64,000 nt of DNA from Umezawaea sp049997955. Its GTDB lineage: Bacteria; Actinomycetota; Actinomycetes; Mycobacteriales; Pseudonocardiaceae. Below are positions 52,246 to 60,518 of this stretch, in pieces; the stretch's first letter is position 1; each line of letters starts with the position of its first letter. The position numbers and the translations under genes are program-made. The stretch is taken from NCBI GenBank assembly GCA_049997955.1, contig JAEBDY010000007.1, positions 372,001-436,000 on the forward strand. Direction: 5' to 3'. The notes under the pieces were generated by a model, which ran no database searches, was not told the origin of the DNA, and saw only the letters and a list, made by a program, of their open reading frames with translations.

Positions 52246-52653
52246 GTGTCCGGAAAACGCCCACGCGCGATCACCACCACCTCATCCTGCCCCTGCGGAC
52301 TCGGCAAGTCCTACGGCGACTGCTGTGGCCGGGCGCACCTGGGAGGCACGTCGGCGGCGACCGCCGAACTCCTGATGCGCTCCCGCTACAGCGCCTTCGC
52401 CGTCCGCGACGCGACGTACCTGCTGCGGACCTGGCACCCCAGCACCCGCCCCGCGACCCTCGACCTCGACCCCGGCACGAGGTGGACGCGGCTGGAGGTG
52501 CTCGGCACGACCGGCGGCGGCGTGCTGCACCAGGAGGGCACCGTGGAGTTCCGCGCGCACTACGTGGAGGCCGGCCGGCCGTACGAGCTGCACGAGAACA
52601 GCCGGTTCCGCCGCGAAAACGGCCTCTGGACGTACCTCGACGCCCTATCCTGA
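52246..52653 (+). CDS. YchJ-like protein with SEC-C zinc motif
   Basis: 135-residue protein. The N-terminal SEC-C motif CPCGLGKSYGDCCGRAH (about 18-34) should bind zinc. The following domain (LMRSRYSAFAVRDATYLLRT, WHPSTRP, VEFRAHY) matches the YchJ/UPF0225 family, an NTF2-like fold of unclear function. It starts at GTG 52246, divergent from the reductase gene, and sits 14 bases before the next membrane gene, so the two may be co-transcribed. Confidence 0.85.
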   Translation: MSGKRPRAITTTSSCPCGLGKSYGDCCGRAHLGGTSAATAELLMRSRYSAFAVRDATYLLRTWHPSTRPATLDLDPGTRWTRLEVLGTTGGGVLHQEGTVEFRAHYVEAGRPYELHENSRFRRENGLWTYLDALS

Positions 52654-52667
52654 CGTCAGGGGGATAC

Positions 52668-53519
52668 ATGGGCGTCGGGGGACGGTTCCGGGGCGTGCTT
52701 TCACCGCGCCCGGTGACGAGGCAGCAGGTCACGATCGCTGCCAGGCAGGTCGTGAGTCGGAACAGGGGTGTCCTCTACGGCGGCGCCGCGCTGGTGTTCC
52801 TGGTCGTGCAGTCGGCGGTCCTGGTCGTCCTGTCGCTGCTGTGGCCGGTGAGCCTGCTCGCGCTGGTGGTCCTGGTGGTGTCGCTGACCGCTGCGGGGCA
52901 CGTGGTGCTCATCGGGTACGCGTCCGCCGTCGTCCAGCGGGCGGTCGTGGGATCGGGCGTCTCCTTCCGCGAGGTGCGGGCGTTGCTGCGGCCGTCGTGG
53001 TGGCGGCTCGTCGGCCTGTCCGCGCTGGGCGTCCCCGCGGTGGCCGCCGGGCTGGCGCTGGGTGTGGTGCCCGGTCTCCTGATCTGGATGGTGCTCTCGC
53101 TGGCGGTCCCGGTGCTCGTGCTGGAGCAGACCACCACCGGCCAGGCGGTCACGCGGTCGTTGGCGCTGTTGCGCGGCAAGTGGGGGTGGACGTCGTACCA
53201 CCTCGTCGTCCTGCCGGTCCTGGCATGGGCCTTCCTGGTCTTGGCGAACGGCGTGTCCGTCCCGCCCTACCGGCACTACCAGGTGCTCCTGAACGACGAC
53301 GTGCCACCGATCCCGATGTTGTTGCTGATCACCGTGTACGGCTTCGTGTCGAGCACGTTCTTGTTGCCGGGCCCTGCCGTCGTGGCGGGACTGGTCCACG
53401 CCGACCGGGACCTCGCCACCGGACGGGCCGCGTCAGTCCTCCAGGAACGCGGGCAGGCCGAACACCTCGAACAGCCGGAGGTCGAAGAAGCACGCCACGT
53501 GGGTGACGCCACGGGGTGA
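52668..53519 (+). CDS. Multi-span membrane protein of unknown function
   Basis: 283 residues with about six helices, in pairs near 35-85, 115-150, 180-205 and 215-250. The soluble C-terminal tail (from about 255: VLQERGQAEHLEQPEVEEAR) is charged. ATG 52668 follows CAGGGGG. The layout resembles glycerophosphoryl diester phosphodiesterase-associated or DUF975-like membrane domains, but no family is assigned with confidence. The last 87 bases overlap the 3' end of the convergent sigma factor gene, so the tail is encoded opposite sigma factor codons. Confidence 0.6.
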   Translation: MGVGGRFRGVLSPRPVTRQQVTIAARQVVSRNRGVLYGGAALVFLVVQSAVLVVLSLLWPVSLLALVVLVVSLTAAGHVVLIGYASAVVQRAVVGSGVSFREVRALLRPSWWRLVGLSALGVPAVAAGLALGVVPGLLIWMVLSLAVPVLVLEQTTTGQAVTRSLALLRGKWGWTSYHLVVLPVLAWAFLVLANGVSVPPYRHYQVLLNDDVPPIPMLLLITVYGFVSSTFLLPGPAVVAGLVHADRDLATGRAASVLQERGQAEHLEQPEVEEARHVGDATG

Positions 53520-54419
53520 CAGGGTGAGCACGGGCAGGTTGAACGGCCTGTGCACGCCGTCCTCGCCGCGCAGGTACAGGCCGAACGCGGGCTGGCCGTT
53601 CGCGGACGTCGGGACCAGGCGCATGTCGCCCGGACCGTCGGCCGGGCACTGGGTGTCGACGAGGCGGGCGATGTCCTCGCCGCCCTGGTACCAGCCGGTG
53701 AACGGCGGCATCTCCCACACGGCGTCGGCGGTGAACAGGTCGATGATCGCCGGGATGTCCTTGTCCTCGAACGCCTTCACGTAGCGGTCCAGCATCGCGC
53801 GCTGCTCGGCGGTGGTCGGCTCGACCACGGTGTCCTCGCTCGGCGACACCTCGTCCAGCTGCGCGCGGGCCCGTTGCAGGGAGCTGTTCACCGCGGCGGT
53901 CGTCGTGTCGAGCAGGTCGGCGACCTCGGCGGCCTTCCACGCGAGCACGTCGCGCAGGATCAGCACGGCCCGCTGCCGGGGCGGCAGGAACTGCAGCGCG
54001 GCCACGAGCGCGAGCCGGATGCTCTCCCGCGACGTGACGATCGACGCCGGGTCGTTCGGCGAGGCGGTCAGCGCGGCGTCCGGGATCGGTTCCAGCCACG
54101 GCACCTCCGGCCGGTCGACCAGCGGTTCGTCGGGACCGGTCCGCGGACCGCCGAGACCCGTGGGCAGCGGGCGCTTGCCGCGCCCCTCCAACGCGGTCAG
54201 GCACGTGCGGGTGGCGATCGAGTAGAGCCACGTGCGCAGCGACGAGCGGCCCTCGAACCGGTCGTAGGCCTTCCACGCGCGCAGGTACGTCTCCTGCACC
54301 ATGTCCTCGGCGTCGTGCACCGAGCCGAGCATCCGGTAGCAGTGCGCGAGCAGTTCGCGCCGCACCGGTTCGGCCAGCGTCAGGAAGTCCTCGTCGACCT
54401 TGGTGTCCACCGTGGTCAC
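53433..54419 (-). CDS. ECF sigma factor with C-terminal SnoaL-like domain (SigG-type)
   Basis: 328-residue alternative sigma factor. Region 2 (about 15-80) has LLAHCYRMLGSVHDAEDMVQ and ETYLRAWKAY. Region 4 (about 135-190) has LPPRQRAVLILRDVLAWKAA and EVADLLDTTTAAVNSSLQRA. The WLEPIPD linker and a C-terminal SnoaL/NTF2-like domain (about 200-325: MLDRYVKAFEDKDIPAIIDL) match the large SigG/SigJ-like ECF groups in which the extra domain replaces an anti-sigma factor. GTG 54419 follows GGAGGAGA. A DoxX-family gene is divergent and may be its target. Confidence 0.88.
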   Translation of the reverse strand: MTTVDTKVDEDFLTLAEPVRRELLAHCYRMLGSVHDAEDMVQETYLRAWKAYDRFEGRSSLRTWLYSIATRTCLTALEGRGKRPLPTGLGGPRTGPDEPLVDRPEVPWLEPIPDAALTASPNDPASIVTSRESIRLALVAALQFLPPRQRAVLILRDVLAWKAAEVADLLDTTTAAVNSSLQRARAQLDEVSPSEDTVVEPTTAEQRAMLDRYVKAFEDKDIPAIIDLFTADAVWEMPPFTGWYQGGEDIARLVDTQCPADGPGDMRLVPTSANGQPAFGLYLRGEDGVHRPFNLPVLTLSPRGVTHVACFFDLRLFEVFGLPAFLED

Positions 54420-54554
54420 GGCAACTCGTCTCCTCCCGTGCCCGCTCGACCGGTCCAGCCGGGTCGCGGGCACGACTTGTCGTCGGTGCGATGAGTTTTC
54501 GCCACCATCGCGGTCTACACAACAGCCACTCCACGACAGACAGGGAAATCCGCC

Positions 54555-54956
54555 ATGAGCACCACCTCGATCCCCACCTCCAAGAACCGCGCCGTGTCCA
54601 TCACCTTCCTGGTGGTGCGGGTGCTCGTGGCCCTGATGTTCATCATCGGCTCGGCCGGTCCGAAGTTCTTCGGGGAGGCGTACGCCGTGGAGATCTTCAC
54701 CGAGATCGGTGCCGGGCACTGGCTCCGCTACCTGGTCGGCTTCCTCGAACTCGCGGGCGGCATCGGGCTCCTGGTGCCCAGACTGGTCGCGCCCGCCGCG
54801 ATCGGCCTCGTGGGACTGATGGTCGGAGCCGGGTTCACCCAGGTCGTCATCCTCGACAACCCGGCGTTCGTGATCACCCCGGCCGTCCTCGGCGTCCTGT
54901 GCGGACTCATCGCGTGGCACCACCGCGCGGGACTGCGCACGCTCCTGTCGCGGTAG
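54555..54956 (+). CDS. DoxX family membrane protein
   Basis: 133-residue protein with four hydrophobic helices (about 17-38, 55-75, 78-98 and 103-122) and the DoxX arrangement: RVLVALMFIIGSAGPKFFG at the start and LVGFLELAGGIGLLVPRL in the middle. In other bacteria DoxX proteins work with redox or stress membrane complexes; a specific role is not evident. It is divergent from the ECF sigma gene. A 17-bp hairpin follows its stop. Confidence 0.88.
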   Translation: MSTTSIPTSKNRAVSITFLVVRVLVALMFIIGSAGPKFFGEAYAVEIFTEIGAGHWLRYLVGFLELAGGIGLLVPRLVAPAAIGLVGLMVGAGFTQVVILDNPAFVITPAVLGVLCGLIAWHHRAGLRTLLSR

Positions 54957-54972
54957 GACACAACCGAGACCG

Positions 54973-55015
54973 GAGCGCCACGAACGAGTGAGCCGTTAAC
55001 TCGTTCGTGGCGCTC
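54973..55015 (+). terminator. Strong hairpin after the DoxX gene
   Basis: Perfect 17-bp stem GAGCGCCACGAACGAGT / ACTCGTTCGTGGCGCTC with a 9-base loop, 16 bases after the stop. No T tract follows, which is common for actinomycete terminators. It insulates the polysaccharide operon. Confidence 0.8.
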
Positions 55016-55158
55016 GTCTGCGGTGACTTTCACGTTGTGTCGTAAGAAAAGCACAAGTCCTGTCCTTCTACCGTGTTCGGCTTGCAAGGCACGTACGCTC
55101 CCGCCCCGTTGGCTCGACGACTACCGGTCGGGCAGGTGGCGCCTCAAAGGAGTCGTAC

Positions 55159-55992
55159 GTGCTCGGCTATTGGGAACTCCTCGCATCCGCGGTCCTGTAC
55201 GCGGCGGGCATCGTCGCGCAGAGCACGGCCGCGCGCCGTGCCGAACACCGGCCGGGCAGCGACCTCGGGCTGATCGCCCGGCTCGCCGCGGACCGCCTGT
55301 ACCTCGCGGGCTTCACCGCCCAGGTCGGCGGTTTCGTGCTCGCCTTCCTCGCCCGCGGCTCGCTGCCGCTCTACCTGGTGCAGGCCGGATCGGCTTCGGC
55401 GATCGGCCTCGCGACCCTGTTCGGGGTGCTCGTCCTCGGCTGGCGGGTCACGTCGGTGGAGATCGGCGTGCTGGTGCTGCTGGCCGTCGGCATGGTCCTG
55501 CTGGGCGGGGCCGCCGCGCCGTCCACCGCCCGCGGCCTGACGCCGACGATGGTCGCCTCGCTGGTGGGCGTGCTGGTGCTGACCGCGCTGCTCGGGGTCC
55601 GGTCGGGCCGTCCGAACGCCGTCGTGTCGGCCGCCGTGCCCGCGGGCGTCGCCTTCGCCGTGGTCGCCGTCGCGGGTCGCGCGCTGGCGGGCGGAGACCT
55701 CTCCTCGCTGCTGTGGCAGCCGCTGGCCTGGATCCTCGTGCTGGCCGCGGTCCTCGGCCAGGCGCTGCTGGCCGGTGCGCTGCAACGCGGGTCGGCCACC
55801 TCCGCGGTCGCCACGATGGACGCCACGTCGATGGTGCTCGCGTCGGTCGTCGGCATGGTCGCGATGGGCGACCGGATCGCCCCCGGCCGTGAGTGGTGGG
55901 TCGGCCTAGGCCTCGGGCTGGTCGTCGTCGGCGTGCTGGCGCTGGGCAAGGCGCCCCAGCGGACCGCCGCCCCGGTGAAGGAGTCGGTGTGA
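55159..55992 (+). CDS. DMT/EamA-like integral membrane transporter
   Basis: 277-residue protein with about nine to ten hydrophobic helices and short loops, like a drug/metabolite transporter (EamA repeats). It starts at GTG 55159 behind AAAGGAG and is the first gene of the exopolysaccharide operon. It overlaps the deacetylase start by 4 bases (GTGA). It may move a lipid-linked or nucleotide sugar precursor or act as a small flippase; the sequence does not tell. The 143 bases upstream, after the DoxX hairpin, must hold the operon promoter. Confidence 0.8.
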   Translation: MLGYWELLASAVLYAAGIVAQSTAARRAEHRPGSDLGLIARLAADRLYLAGFTAQVGGFVLAFLARGSLPLYLVQAGSASAIGLATLFGVLVLGWRVTSVEIGVLVLLAVGMVLLGGAAAPSTARGLTPTMVASLVGVLVLTALLGVRSGRPNAVVSAAVPAGVAFAVVAVAGRALAGGDLSSLLWQPLAWILVLAAVLGQALLAGALQRGSATSAVATMDATSMVLASVVGMVAMGDRIAPGREWWVGLGLGLVVVGVLALGKAPQRTAAPVKESV

Positions 55993-56954
55993 AGCGGACC
56001 GCGAGCGTGTCGCTCGACCTGGACAACCTCTGGGCGTACCTCAAGACGCACGGCGACCAGGACTGGACGAGCTACCCGAGCTTCCTGCCCACCGCCGTCC
56101 CCCGGCTGCTGGAGGTGTTCGGCGAGCACGGCCTGACCACGACGGTGTTCGCCGTCGGCGCGGACGTCGAACGCGAGGACGGCGCCAAGGCCGTCGCCGC
56201 GATCAGCGCCGCGGGCCACGAGGTCGCCAACCACTCGTGGGGCCACGAGCCGTGGCTGCACCGCTACTCCCGCGCGCAGCTGGAGTCGGAGCTGGTGCGC
56301 ACCGAGGAGGCCATCGTGGCCACGGGCGCGCCGCGACCCGTCGGCTTCCGCGGACCGGGCTACAGCGTCACCCCGGACCTGCTCGCCCTGCTCGCCGAAC
56401 GCGGCTACTCCTACGACGCCAGCACGTGGCCGACGTGGATCGGCCCGATCGCCAGGGCGTACCACAACCGCACGGTCCCCGATGGCGCCGCGTCCGACGA
56501 GCTGTTCGGCGGCGTCTCCCGCGTCCGCGCCCCCGTCGGCGCCTACCGCTGGCGGGTCGGCACGTCGTCGTCGCTGGTGGAGCTGCCGGTCACGACCATG
56601 CCGCTGCTGCGCACCCCGATCCACGCGTCCTACCTCCAGCAGCTCAACCAGGCGTCGCCGAAGCTGGCCCGCGGCTACTTCCGCACGGCGCTGAGGCTGT
56701 GCAGGCTGCGCGGGGTCGGGCCGTCGCTCTTGCTGCACCCCACCGACGTGCTGGACGCGACCGAGGCGCCGGGCATGGAGTTCTTCCCCGGCATGGCCGT
56801 GCCGAGCGCGCGCAAGACCGAGCTGCTCGGCTGGGTGCTCGGCGAACTGCGGCGCGACTTCGACCTAGTCGGCACGGGCGAGCACGTGGCGCGGGCGCGC
56901 ATGGCCGGGCTGAACCGCGAGAGGGACGCGCGCAGTCTGGAGTCCCGCGGGTGA
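55989..56954 (+). CDS. Polysaccharide deacetylase (NodB/CE4 family)
   Basis: 321-residue carbohydrate esterase, probably removing N- or O-acetyl groups from the growing polysaccharide or its lipid precursor. The CE4 motifs are SLDLDN near residue 8 (the catalytic Asp motif, modified), HEVANHSWGHEPW near 77 (HxxxH zinc ligands) and GFRGPGYS near 118 (RxPxG-like). LLLHPTD near 242 supplies the final His. No signal peptide is visible. It resembles the PEP-CTERM/XrtA-type polysaccharide deacetylases in exopolysaccharide loci. Both ends overlap neighbours by 4 bases. Confidence 0.88.
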   Translation: MKRTASVSLDLDNLWAYLKTHGDQDWTSYPSFLPTAVPRLLEVFGEHGLTTTVFAVGADVEREDGAKAVAAISAAGHEVANHSWGHEPWLHRYSRAQLESELVRTEEAIVATGAPRPVGFRGPGYSVTPDLLALLAERGYSYDASTWPTWIGPIARAYHNRTVPDGAASDELFGGVSRVRAPVGAYRWRVGTSSSLVELPVTTMPLLRTPIHASYLQQLNQASPKLARGYFRTALRLCRLRGVGPSLLLHPTDVLDATEAPGMEFFPGMAVPSARKTELLGWVLGELRRDFDLVGTGEHVARARMAGLNRERDARSLESRG

Positions 56955-58168
56955 CCGCGCTGGTGGTGGCGCGGCGGGACCTGCGTGTTCCGGAGCGGTC
57001 CCTGCGCGCCTTCGCGTGCGCGACCGTGGCGCTGGCGCCGATCGAGGGCTACCTGCTCGCCGCGCACGGCCAGCTCGCGAAGCTGGCCCCCGCGCTGCTC
57101 GCGCTCGCCTGGGTCGCGGTCCGCGTCCGGGACCGCCGGTGGCCGGAGCCGCACCCGGTCCACGCGCTGCTGGCGCTGTTCGCGGTCGTGGTCCTCGTGT
57201 CGGCGGGCGTGCACGTGGCCGAGCCGTTCGCGCTGGAGTACACGCTGCGCTGGCTGCCGTTCCTGCTGGTCACCGCGATCCTGGTCGACGTCGCCTCCCG
57301 CGAGGTGCCGATCAGGACGCTGCTGGTGTCCGCCGTCGCCGGGGCCGCGGTCGCGGGGGCGGGAGCGCTGTACAGCCTCATCGCCGAAGGCGAGTCGCGG
57401 GCGAGCGGGCCGCTCGACGACCCGAACGACCTCGCCCACGTGCTGGTCGCCGCACTGCCGCTGGTGGTGCCGATCCTCGCGGCCCGGCGCAAGCCGGTGC
57501 CGGTTCTCGCGCTGCTCGCGGGCGCGGTGCTGGTGGCGGGCGCGGCGGCGACGTTCTCCCGCGGCGGCGGGCTCGCGCTGGGCGCGGCGGTGCTGTGGCT
57601 GCTCGCCCGGCGCGCGCTGTCGTTGCGCGTGCTGGCCGCCGCGGTCGGCGTGCTGGCGGTGCTCGCGGTGGGCGGCGCGGTCGTGGCGCAGCAGGAACTC
57701 GCGAAGGCGTTGCAGGAGAAGAGCTTCATCGCCTCGACCAACGTGGACACCCGCGAACTCCGCTGGCAGGCGGCGGCCCGGATCCTCACCGAGAACCCGC
57801 TGCTCGGCGTCGGACCGGGCGGGTTCCGCGCCGAGTACCCCGCCGCGTCGCACAACGCCGAGGTCGACGAGCAGTCGCCGGTGGCGCACAACATGTACCT
57901 GGAGGTCGCGGCCGAACTCGGCGTGCCCGGCTTCCTGCTCTTCGCCGCCCTGATCGGCACCGCCGTCGTGGCGGGCGAACGAGCGCTGCGCGCGGGCGCG
58001 GACCGCACCCAGATCGTTGCCGTGCAAGCGAGTCTGCTGGCGACCGCGGTCGCGTCGACCTTCCTGTCCGAGCAGTACTACCTGCCGCTGTGGCTGATGA
58101 TCGCGGTCGCCTGCGCGGCCGAACTACGAACCGGGAGTGGGAGTGCGCGTCCTGCACGTGATCAGTGA
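56951..58168 (+). CDS. O-antigen ligase/polymerase-like membrane protein (Wzy_C)
   Basis: 405-residue membrane protein with about ten to eleven helices and one large external loop (about 240-310). That loop contains REL RWQAAARILTENPLLGVGPG and HNMYLEVAAELG, the Wzy_C/WaaL signature in which the loop His and Arg contact the lipid-linked substrate. It should polymerise or ligate the repeat units of the exopolysaccharide. GTG 56951 overlaps the deacetylase stop. The 3' end overlaps the following glycosyltransferase by 32 bases, the longest overlap in the operon. Confidence 0.88.
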   Translation: MTALVVARRDLRVPERSLRAFACATVALAPIEGYLLAAHGQLAKLAPALLALAWVAVRVRDRRWPEPHPVHALLALFAVVVLVSAGVHVAEPFALEYTLRWLPFLLVTAILVDVASREVPIRTLLVSAVAGAAVAGAGALYSLIAEGESRASGPLDDPNDLAHVLVAALPLVVPILAARRKPVPVLALLAGAVLVAGAAATFSRGGGLALGAAVLWLLARRALSLRVLAAAVGVLAVLAVGGAVVAQQELAKALQEKSFIASTNVDTRELRWQAAARILTENPLLGVGPGGFRAEYPAASHNAEVDEQSPVAHNMYLEVAAELGVPGFLLFAALIGTAVVAGERALRAGADRTQIVAVQASLLATAVASTFLSEQYYLPLWLMIAVACAAELRTGSGSARPARDQ

Positions 58169-59222
58169 GATGGGTACCGGCGGCGCCGAGGCGCTCGTCG
58201 CGGGCATGGCGAGGGCGGGTGAGCGGTACGGCTGGGAGTCGGCCGTCGCCAGCGGAGGCGGGCACCGGGCCGAGGCCCTGCGGGTGCCGCACTTCGAGGT
58301 GCCGCTCGCCCGCCGTCGAGCGGGCGGCGTCGTCCGCGCCGCCAAGGCGACCAGGACCGCGTACCGCGCGTTCCGGCCGGACGTCGTGGTGGCGCACAAC
58401 GTCGGCGCGTCCGCCGTGGCGAGGCTCGCGATGGTGCCGTTGCGCCGGACGCCGCTGCTGACGGTGTTCCACGGCGTCTCGGCGACCGACCACGGCAGCG
58501 CCGTCCGGGTGCTGCGCCGCACGTCCGACACCGTCGTCGCGGTCGCGTCGGCCACCGCCGACCGGCTGCGCGAGGCCGGGCTCGGCGAGGTGTCGGTGAT
58601 CCGCAACGCGGTCTTCCCCACGCCGCCGCGCGTCGACCGCTTCACGGTCCGCTCCGCGCTCGGCGTGGCCGTCGACGTGCCGATCGCGCTGTGCCTGGCC
58701 CGGATGGAACCCCAGAAGCGGCACGACGTGCTGCTCGACGCGTGGGCGCGGCTCGACGCCGGTCCCGTGCTGTGGCTGGCCGGTGACGGCAGCCTGCGCC
58801 GCGACCTGGAGGACCAGGCCCGCGCGCTCGGCCTCGACGGCCGGGTCCGCTTCCTGGGCAACCGGTCCGACGTGGCCGACCTGCTCTCCGCCGCCGACGT
58901 CACCGTCCTCACCAGCGACTGGGAGGGCATGCCCATCGCGGTGCTGGAGTCGCTGGCCGCAGGCGTTCCGGTCGTCGCGACCGACGTCGACGGCGTGGCG
59001 GAGGCGCTCGCCGACGGCGGTGGCGTGGTGGTGCCGCGCGGTGAGCCGCAAGCGGTCGCGGACGCCCTGAACTCCCTGCTCCTCAACGCTGACACCCGCG
59101 CCGCCGTGGCGGTTGACGTACACGCCGCCGGCGTGGAAGCCGGGTCCGACCACGACGGGCACACGCTGATGAAGTCCTACGACGAACTCCTCCGCACGAT
59201 GGTGGAAGGGGGCCGACGGTGA
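58137..59222 (+). CDS. GT4 family glycosyltransferase
   Basis: 361-residue GT-B enzyme. The N-terminal VRVLHVISEMGTGGAEALV is the acceptor-side glycine loop. A central SVIRNAV hinge is followed by CLARMEPQKRHDVLLDAW. The donor-site region SDWEGMPIAVLESLAAGVPV carries the conserved E-x7-E pair. It adds a sugar to the lipid-linked repeat unit on the cytoplasmic face. The start is GTG 58137 or GTG 58143, both inside the ligase gene. The sugar is not predictable. Confidence 0.92.
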   Translation: MGVRVLHVISEMGTGGAEALVAGMARAGERYGWESAVASGGGHRAEALRVPHFEVPLARRRAGGVVRAAKATRTAYRAFRPDVVVAHNVGASAVARLAMVPLRRTPLLTVFHGVSATDHGSAVRVLRRTSDTVVAVASATADRLREAGLGEVSVIRNAVFPTPPRVDRFTVRSALGVAVDVPIALCLARMEPQKRHDVLLDAWARLDAGPVLWLAGDGSLRRDLEDQARALGLDGRVRFLGNRSDVADLLSAADVTVLTSDWEGMPIAVLESLAAGVPVVATDVDGVAEALADGGGVVVPRGEPQAVADALNSLLLNADTRAAVAVDVHAAGVEAGSDHDGHTLMKSYDELLRTMVEGGRR

Positions 59223-60130
59223 ACCTCCTGTCCCGCCGCACCGCCGAGTGCGCCGCCGTCGCACTGGCCGTGGGCGCGCTCGTGCTCGTGGCCGGAGCGC
59301 TCCGGCCCGACGACCACCAGGGCCGGGTCGGCCTGCTCGCCGAGCCGGTGGTCGCCGCCGAGCCCGGCACCACCGCGCAGTACGGCGAGGTCGTGTCGCT
59401 CGCCCTGCCCGCGCTGGTCGAGCTGTCCCGCAGCCCGTCCGTGCTGGAGGCCGCGTCCGGCGTGTCCGGCTACTCACCCGCCGAGTTGGCCGAGCACGTG
59501 TCGGTCGAACTCGTCCCCGCGTCCGGGCTGGCGCGGCTGTCCGTGCGCGCCGGGACCTCGGCACGTGCGGGCGCCGCCGCGTCCGCCATCGCCAAGAGCC
59601 TGGTCGACGCGAACCTGCTGGCCCCCGTCGGGCGGCTGCGGGTGCTGGACGAGAAGCCCGACGTCGTCCAGGTCGCGCCGGACCGGCTGCTGTCGACCGG
59701 GCTGGCGCTGGCCGCGGCCGTGATGGGCGGTGTCGCGATGGCCGTCGTGCAACGGCTGCGGCGCACCCGCGGGCAGGAGGACGTGCGCAGGGCGCTCACC
59801 GCAGTGGGCGCGACCCACCCGGTGCTGACGGCGGACCTGGACGACCCGGCGCTGGCCGACCGGCTCGCCCTGCTGTGCCGGACCGCCGGCCGGTCCGCGC
59901 GGGTGATCGCCGTCGCCCCGGATCTGGTGGCACGGGCGGAGGAGCTGTCCGACCGGCTGGTGCTGGCCAACCCGGTGCGGGTGCTCGTGCCGGATCGCGG
60001 CGACCTGCCCCTGCGCGACCGCGGGGACGCGGTGATCGCCCTGACCCACCGCGGGACCCAGGACGACCTGATCGCCGCCGTCGGCGTGCTGCCCCGTGCT
60101 GCCGTGCTCGTCGCGGTGGTGCTCGCATGA
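59219..60130 (+). CDS. Wzz-like membrane protein with degenerate cytoplasmic domain
   Basis: 303 residues. The N-terminal helix (about 12-30) is followed by an extracytoplasmic domain (about 35-155) and a second helix (about 160-180), as in chain-length determinants, with the proline-containing segment VLDEKPDVVQVAPDRLL before helix 2. The C-terminal 110 residues fold-wise resemble the tyrosine autokinase attached to Wzc proteins but have no Walker A or B and no Tyr tail. It probably sets polymer length without kinase control. Both ends overlap neighbours (GTGA, ATGA). Confidence 0.72.
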   Translation: MNLLSRRTAECAAVALAVGALVLVAGALRPDDHQGRVGLLAEPVVAAEPGTTAQYGEVVSLALPALVELSRSPSVLEAASGVSGYSPAELAEHVSVELVPASGLARLSVRAGTSARAGAAASAIAKSLVDANLLAPVGRLRVLDEKPDVVQVAPDRLLSTGLALAAAVMGGVAMAVVQRLRRTRGQEDVRRALTAVGATHPVLTADLDDPALADRLALLCRTAGRSARVIAVAPDLVARAEELSDRLVLANPVRVLVPDRGDLPLRDRGDAVIALTHRGTQDDLIAAVGVLPRAAVLVAVVLA

Positions 60131-60330
60131 CCGCCCGCGGAGGCCTGGGAAGCGCGTTCGCGGCCGCCGTAGGGGAGTGGCCGGCGGCGTCGAAGCGAGT
60201 GGTGCGGGTGTCGGCCACGGCGGACGGGGGGTGGCGGGCGTCGCTGACCGAGCCCGTCCCGCCGGTGCTGCCGGACATCCTCGACATCCCCGTCCCGTCC
60301 ACCCGGTCGGACGCGGGGGTGCGCGCGTGA
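60127..60330 (+). CDS. Small protein of unknown function, tandem paralogue 1
   Basis: 67-residue protein from ATG 60127 (overlapping the previous stop) to a stop that overlaps the next small gene. Its core FAAAVGEWPAASKRVVRV, ATADGGWR, PVPPVL.D.LD.P is repeated in the next gene. No signal peptide, membrane helix or known motif is seen. A loose likeness to the DGGWRV..V region of GvpO-type gas vesicle proteins was noticed but is too weak to rely on. Strict coupling within the polysaccharide operon suggests a partner or chaperone role for the Wzz-like or GT proteins. Confidence 0.72.
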   Translation: MTARGGLGSAFAAAVGEWPAASKRVVRVSATADGGWRASLTEPVPPVLPDILDIPVPSTRSDAGVRA

Positions 60331-60518
60331 CCGCCCGCGGGTTCGCCACGGTGGTGGGGGTCTGGCCCGCCGCCTCGAAGCAGGTGGTCCGGGTGACCGC
60401 CACCCCGGACGGCGGCTGGCGGGTGCTCCCCGTCGGACCCGTTCCGCCCGTCCTGTCCGACGTCCTCGACGTTCCGGGCCGAGTGGCTCCCTCCCAGTCG
60501 GACGCGGTGCTCGGATGA
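60327..60518 (+). CDS. Small protein of unknown function, tandem paralogue 2
   Basis: 63-residue protein from GTG 60327, overlapping its paralogue by 4 bases and the next gene by 4 bases. It shares MTARG, WPAASK-VVRV-AT-DGGWR and PVPPVL-D-LD-P with the preceding protein, roughly 60 percent identity over the core, so the two arose by duplication. Retention of both frames with intact coupling argues they are translated. Function is unknown. Confidence 0.72.
   Translation: MTARGFATVVGVWPAASKQVVRVTATPDGGWRVLPVGPVPPVLSDVLDVPGRVAPSQSDAVLG

Noticed and set aside
60127..60518. Assignment of the small paralogues to GvpO gas vesicle proteins
   Set aside because: Only the DGGWRV-like stretch is similar, the spacing to the next conserved segment differs, and no other gas vesicle gene is present.
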